A stretch of DNA of 64,000 nucleotides from DATFKA01 sp035268885 (GTDB lineage Bacteria; Bacteroidota; Bacteroidia; Chitinophagales; Saprospiraceae). The notes beneath the pieces are model-generated. The model was not told the DNA's origin. It saw only the letters and a program-made list of their open reading frames with translations, and did no database searches. The position numbers were made by a program, and so were the translations under genes. This document shows, one piece after another, positions 60,273-64,000 of the stretch. The stretch is taken from contig DATFKA010000098.1 in assembly GCA_035268885.1 (NCBI GenBank), positions 1-64,000 on the forward strand, in the 5' to 3' direction. Position 1 is the stretch's first letter; every line of letters begins with the position of its first letter.

Positions 60273-61256
60273 ATGCAAATTTACGATAATATCTTACAGA
60301 CGATTGGCAATACACCGCTGGTCGAACTTCATAAAGTGACCACTGAGCTCCCCTGTCGGGTACTCATGAAAGTTGAAACCTTTAATCCCGGACACTCCAT
60401 TAAGGATCGGATGGCTTTGAAAATGGTTGAAGATGCCGAAGCCCGGGGGGATTTAAAACCAGGAGGCACCATTATTGAGTGTACTTCGGGGAATACCGGA
60501 ATGGGCCTGGCACTGGCGGGTGCTGTCAAGGGCTACAAGTGTATTTTCACCACGACGGATAAGCAGTCTAAAGAAAAACTGGATATCCTGCGGGCGGTTG
60601 GTGCCGAAGTGATTGTTTGCCCGACAGACGTAGCCCCCGATGATCCCAAATCGTATTATTCGGTTGCGGAACAATTGAGTAAAGAGACGCCCAACAGTTA
60701 TTGGTTTAACCAGTACGATAACCTGTCTAATCGCCAGGCACATTACGAAAGTACCGGCCCCGAAATCTGGAAACAGACCGACGGACGAGTGAGCCACCTG
60801 GTGGTAGGGGTAGGTACGGGCGGGACCATTTCGGGTACCGGGAGGTACCTCAAAGAACAAAATCCCGATATTAAAGTCTGGGGAATTGACACCTATGGTT
60901 CTGTATTTAAGAAATACCACGAAACGGGAGAGTTTGATGAGAAAGAAATCTACTCCTATATTACCGAAGGGATCGGCGAAGATATCCTTCCTAAAAACGT
61001 AGATTTTGAGGTAATTGATTTTTTTGAAAAAGTGACTGATAAAGATGGTGCCATCATGGCACGTCGATTAGCCCGGGAAGAGGGGCTACTACTTGGTTAT
61101 TCAGCGGGATCGGCAGTAGCGGGTCTGCTGCAACTCAAGGATAAACTAAAGCCCGAGGATTTGGTGGTCGTTGTTATTCACGATCACGGTAGCCGATACG
61201 TAGGCAAAATCTACAACGATGAGTGGATGAAGGAAAACAAATTTTTGGAGGAGTAA
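60273..61256 (+). CDS. Cysteine synthase/cystathionine beta-synthase-like enzyme
   Basis: ATG 60273 (MQIYDNILQTIGNTPLVELH) gives 327 aa. Fold type II PLP enzyme: lysine in NPGHSIKDRMALKM, substrate loop ECTSGNTGMGLALAG, phosphate-binding VGTGGTISGTGRYL and YSAGSAVAGL. The closest pattern is the CBS/CysM group without a CBS regulatory domain. Whether it makes cysteine or cystathionine is not decidable here. It is convergent with the NlpC/P60 gene (13-nt gap). Confidence 0.9.
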   Translation: MQIYDNILQTIGNTPLVELHKVTTELPCRVLMKVETFNPGHSIKDRMALKMVEDAEARGDLKPGGTIIECTSGNTGMGLALAGAVKGYKCIFTTTDKQSKEKLDILRAVGAEVIVCPTDVAPDDPKSYYSVAEQLSKETPNSYWFNQYDNLSNRQAHYESTGPEIWKQTDGRVSHLVVGVGTGGTISGTGRYLKEQNPDIKVWGIDTYGSVFKKYHETGEFDEKEIYSYITEGIGEDILPKNVDFEVIDFFEKVTDKDGAIMARRLAREEGLLLGYSAGSAVAGLLQLKDKLKPEDLVVVVIHDHGSRYVGKIYNDEWMKENKFLEE

Positions 61257-61269
61257 GGTCATCCGGTAC

Positions 61270-62124
61270 TTAGTGCTTAAACATCTCTACCTGATTGTCG
61301 ATAACCGCTTTTTGGGGAACGGGCTGATTCCACTCGTCTTTCTCTAAAGGCAAGAGCCGCTTGCATACCCGTAATTTGTGGGTGTAGCGTTTGGTCTCTT
61401 CATTGTAAATGCCATAGTGATCCAATCGATCAATCCGAACCGCACCGTAGGCGTGTATGATGTATTGTTCTTTCATAATGATACCCACGTGTGCAATCCG
61501 GCCGTTTTTATTTTCAAAAAAGGCCAGATCGCCCTCCCGTGCCTGATCGATAAAATCGACCATCGAACCAAAATCGATCTGAGCTTCCGGGTCACGGGGT
61601 AATTGTTGTCCAACCATGCTGAAGAGCACTTGCACCAAACCGGCGGCATCAATTCCGAAAGGGGAACGACCGCCCCACTGGAAAGGAGCATTAAGATAGC
61701 GCTTGGCAATTTTTATTAAAAAGGGGGCACTGGTTTTGAGATCGGCCTGATCAATGGCCTGCCCACTAAAGGTAAATCGCATCTCTCCTAATTTGAAGTG
61801 TATCCCATCAAAATTGGGCAGACGGGCCCCCAGGGTGATGGGGACAAAGTAGTTGTCGCCCATAGCGGCCTGGACCAACTCCAGATTGAAAGCGAAATTA
61901 TTCTGAAAGGCCAGCTTTTCGCTGGGGGTAATCGCGGTGACCTGGTGAGATTCCAGCCAGCCGACCAGATTGTCCTGAAGGCAACGCACCTTAGTCCACT
62001 GCCGACCTTTGGTTTCTAAAAGTTCCACTAGCTCACCGAAGAGCAACTGCGAAGCTTGTTCACTTTTATGACTCGATGAAGTTCGGATCGGGACTACACT
62101 GTATGGACAGATACCAAAATGCAT
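61270..62124 (-). CDS. NlpC/P60-type protein lacking the catalytic cysteine
   Basis: 284 aa. Two SH3b-like domains (residues 5-65 and about 70-125) precede an NlpC/P60 (C40) domain. The usual GGRSPFGIDCSG motif reads GGRSPFGIDAAG here: Ala160 (codon GCC, 61645-61647) replaces the nucleophile. Downstream features remain: the catalytic His context GRIAHVGIIM and IIHAYGAVRIDRLD. There is no signal peptide, unlike YkfC-type relatives. It may be an inactive, wall-binding or regulatory version. Confidence 0.88.
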   Translation of the reverse strand: MHFGICPYSVVPIRTSSSHKSEQASQLLFGELVELLETKGRQWTKVRCLQDNLVGWLESHQVTAITPSEKLAFQNNFAFNLELVQAAMGDNYFVPITLGARLPNFDGIHFKLGEMRFTFSGQAIDQADLKTSAPFLIKIAKRYLNAPFQWGGRSPFGIDAAGLVQVLFSMVGQQLPRDPEAQIDFGSMVDFIDQAREGDLAFFENKNGRIAHVGIIMKEQYIIHAYGAVRIDRLDHYGIYNEETKRYTHKLRVCKRLLPLEKDEWNQPVPQKAVIDNQVEMFKH

Positions 62125-62231
62125 TTATTTCCTGCTGCTTTATAAGTAAAAATAATAATAATTCTGGAATAGGCGTTGTGTCTATGTCAATTTGATGCGA
62201 TTTAAATGTAATTTTGGCAAAAAAATTGCGC

Positions 62232-63296
62232 ATGCGAAAAAAATGGAGCCGCCTTTCTGGACTTTTTAGCCTATGTTTTCTGTTACTCTCGGTGGCGTTG
62301 AATGCTCAGGATCAGCATTTTTCCCAGTTTTACGCCTCTCCCCTTACCCTGAACCCAGCCTTGACCGGTGCGGTGGAGGGTACTTATCGCTTTGCCATCA
62401 ATTACCGGGACCAGGGACGCAGCCTTGTAGAGGTCCCCTACTCCACAGTCTCCGCGGCGATTGATATGCGCATTGGCCTAGATAGCCGAAAGCGTGTGCG
62501 GGATGATAAAGCAGGAATTGGAATGGTATTTTACAGCGACCGTAGTGCCTTTGCTAATTTTTATACCAACTACATTGGGATTTCGGGGGCTTTTCATAAA
62601 GCCCTGGATAAAAATCAGAATCAATATTTGTCTCTGGGCTTTCAGGGAGGAGTCGGGCAGCGCAATGTCAATTACGATAATTTCAGCTTTAATGATCAGT
62701 TTGACGGAAGTAGTAGTTACGATTTGCCGACGGAAGAAATTTTACCCGTCAATAACTTTTCCTACTCTGATTTAGCCGTTGGCCTTAATTATGCCTACGC
62801 CCCCGCGGGAGCATTTGGTGTTTATCTGGGCGGTAGTATTTATCATATATTAGAACCCGAGGTAAGTTTTTACACCGAGTCAGAAATACCTGGTACCAGT
62901 AAACTATACCGTAAGTACAGTCTTCACGCAGGCTTCCGGATTCCCGTGAGTCGTGATATTGCGTTCTTTCCCCGGGCCTTAACTTATATTCAGGGGCCCC
63001 ACATGGCGATCAATGCGGGTAGTAATATTCGTTTTGGCTTTGGTAATAGCAACAATGCTGCCATCCACCTGGGCGGCTGGGGTCGAATGACCAATAATGC
63101 GAATGCTAAAACGACTCTTGATGCTATTGTAGGTATGTTTGGTATTGAATACAACAGTTTTCTGTTTGGCTTTAGCTACGACGCAAAACTCCTATCCATT
63201 GCCGCCGGAGGACGATCACAGGGCGCACTGGAATTTAGTGTCACTTACATCGGTAATTACGTAAACGACAACAGCGCGCTCTGTCCTTCCTTTTAA
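62232..63296 (+). CDS. PorP/SprF family type IX secretion outer-membrane protein
   Basis: ATG 62232 (MRKKWSRLSGLF) gives 354 aa; the TTG-started frame is 6 residues longer. The signal peptide ends VALNAQ. The family signature DQHFSQFYASPLTLNPALTGAVEGTYR follows it. The rest is a beta-barrel with alternating strands, ending near LEFSVTYIGNYV. PorP/SprF proteins anchor T9SS cargo or gliding adhesin at the surface. Its usual partners (SprE, PorK-N) are not beside it. A TAATTTTG box at 62209-62216 may be its promoter. Confidence 0.93.
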   Translation: MRKKWSRLSGLFSLCFLLLSVALNAQDQHFSQFYASPLTLNPALTGAVEGTYRFAINYRDQGRSLVEVPYSTVSAAIDMRIGLDSRKRVRDDKAGIGMVFYSDRSAFANFYTNYIGISGAFHKALDKNQNQYLSLGFQGGVGQRNVNYDNFSFNDQFDGSSSYDLPTEEILPVNNFSYSDLAVGLNYAYAPAGAFGVYLGGSIYHILEPEVSFYTESEIPGTSKLYRKYSLHAGFRIPVSRDIAFFPRALTYIQGPHMAINAGSNIRFGFGNSNNAAIHLGGWGRMTNNANAKTTLDAIVGMFGIEYNSFLFGFSYDAKLLSIAAGGRSQGALEFSVTYIGNYVNDNSALCPSF

Positions 63297-63308
63297 ATAC
63301 CTGATGGT

Positions 63309-63668
63309 CTAAGAATCCTTCGGAATGATTTCTGTCTTCTCCCCAAAGTACTGGACAAACTGCTGCATAGCCGTGGCCATTTGGGCATTCTGGGTGGCCT
63401 TGTAATAGGTATCCGCCATGGCTCTCAGCGTTTGAAAAAAGAAGCGGTCCATTTCTACGACCTGCATGTCCTTGGTCCACAAATCCATCCGCAAGGTATC
63501 TTTGGTCTCCTCGTCGAACAGGGCCAGGATCATCGCCTTACATTCTTTGGGACCGGGGCTTCCCATATCGTCATCGGCTTCCCAATGCAACTGAACGGGT
63601 ATTTTTTCTTCGTTTAGCCCTACACGTATCTTAATATTCGATGTCTTTACTACTTGGTCTTTACTCAT
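63309..63668 (-). CDS. gldC: Gliding motility protein GldC
   Basis: ATG 63668 (MSKDQVVKTSNIKIRV) gives 119 aa, the family length. The characteristic block is VQLHWEADD...GPKECKAMILALFD, DTLRMDLWTKDMQVVEMDRFFFQTLRAMADTYYKAT and FVQYFGEKTEIIPK. GldC is a cytoplasmic accessory of Bacteroidota gliding. It overlaps the upstream epimerase-like gene by 8 nt. Confidence 0.93.
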   Translation of the reverse strand: MSKDQVVKTSNIKIRVGLNEEKIPVQLHWEADDDMGSPGPKECKAMILALFDEETKDTLRMDLWTKDMQVVEMDRFFFQTLRAMADTYYKATQNAQMATAMQQFVQYFGEKTEIIPKDS

Positions 63669-64000
63669 TTTTTGAAAGTCCTGATTCTTGATCGTTAGAA
63701 AATTCCTGCAGGTATTCTGCAGAATAAATATGTACACCCGCAATAAATTGCTGTGCCTGGTATACCATTGCCCGCGCTACATCCGGCGCAGCAATAGGGG
63801 TATATTTGGTAAGTCCGCCGTCCGCCCACTCGTTGAGTTGGTTGGTGACGGTCTTGAATAATCGATTTAAACGATTTTTGGGCTGGTCCTCCAATAAAGG
63901 ACCGGGTCGAAAAATATGTGTTCCCCAATAATCCAATTCACAGATTGCCTCTTCAAGTAGCTTCCGCTCCTGGCGGTAATACAGGACGTTGTCCTTATCC
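63661..64000 (-). CDS. NAD(P)-binding epimerase/oxidoreductase, C-terminal part (cut by window edge)
   Basis: The frame is open from the window end to the stop at 63661; the start lies beyond 64000. The visible 112 residues show YYRQERKLLEEAICELDYWG, then THIFRPGPLL, KYTPIAAPDVARAMV and AGVHIYSAEYLQEF. This matches NAD(P)H-binding SDR proteins of the HTATIP2 type (a conserved YxxxK-like YYRQERK and RPGPLLE). It overlaps gldC by 8 nt, so both are translated from one transcript. Confidence 0.85.
   Translation of the reverse strand, partial: DKDNVLYYRQERKLLEEAICELDYWGTHIFRPGPLLEDQPKNRLNRLFKTVTNQLNEWADGGLTKYTPIAAPDVARAMVYQAQQFIAGVHIYSAEYLQEFSNDQESGLSKNE

Overview
The window comes from a Bacteroidota chromosome, most likely a marine or sediment Saprospiraceae/Lewinella-type organism. 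This placement is an inference from gene content; there is no rRNA gene to test it. The supporting signs are gldC, a PorP/SprF protein and a T9SS-type C-terminal sorting domain (gliding and type IX secretion), the DUF1599/BT_3928 gene pair, a long NusB, many short lipoproteins, and promoters of the Bacteroidota type (TTG, about 20 nt, TAnnTTTG). No tRNA, rRNA, CRISPR array, prophage or complete insertion sequence was found.

Layout. 0-10.5 kb: a gene end, a lipoprotein, a copper P-type ATPase followed by a lipoprotein amidohydrolase, a serine hydrolase, a YitT-type membrane protein, YidC and a PyrR-like phosphoribosyltransferase. 10.6-24.3 kb: mostly housekeeping, with a membrane Fe-S oxidoreductase pair, a thioesterase, BrkB, a YigZ/IMPACT protein, an EamA transporter, DUF1599 plus BT_3928, NusB, an OmpA protein with calcium-binding repeats, GuaA with an overlapping binding-protein lipoprotein, and a TrmH-type methyltransferase. 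24.3-33.8 kb: a DUF1501/DUF1800 pair, lipoproteins, a beta-propeller protein, and an ECF sigma factor overlapping a membrane-anchored partner. 33.8-36.8 kb is an accessory patch with a zinc-finger/pRiA4b ORF3-like protein, a 5'-truncated L-domain gene, a dispersed repeat, YchF, and an internally deleted four-helix-bundle gene between short tandem repeats. 36.9-42.8 kb: a lone TRAP binding protein, a GH3 enzyme, a radical SAM/GIY-YIG pair sharing an operator-like palindrome, a MITE-like element and a rhodanese. 43.2-49.9 kb is an L-arabinose operon: GH51 arabinofuranosidase, AraB, AraD, AraA and aldose 1-epimerase, with no transporter or regulator. 49.9-64 kb: photolyase, TPR lipoprotein, SDR, FolE, flippase with a saccharopine dehydrogenase-like enzyme, KdsB, a LysM protein, a cysteine synthase-like enzyme, an NlpC/P60 protein without its catalytic cysteine, PorP/SprF, GldC and a cut-off epimerase-like gene.

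The most unusual content is non-coding. (1) Five intergenic loci carry degenerate tandem repeats with a strict 8-nt period; several run into the start or stop codon of a neighbouring gene, and two bracket the deleted four-helix-bundle gene. (2) A dispersed repeat of about 250 bp occurs twice, with complementary AGCCATTT/AAATGGCT ends; one copy touches an octamer array and the other a truncated gene. (3) An identical 17-bp palindromic site lies, in opposite orientation, before the radical SAM gene and before the GIY-YIG gene. (4) An 88-bp element has 12-bp inverted ends and a 3-bp direct duplication. All positions and motifs were read by eye, and family names rest on motif recognition without database searches.
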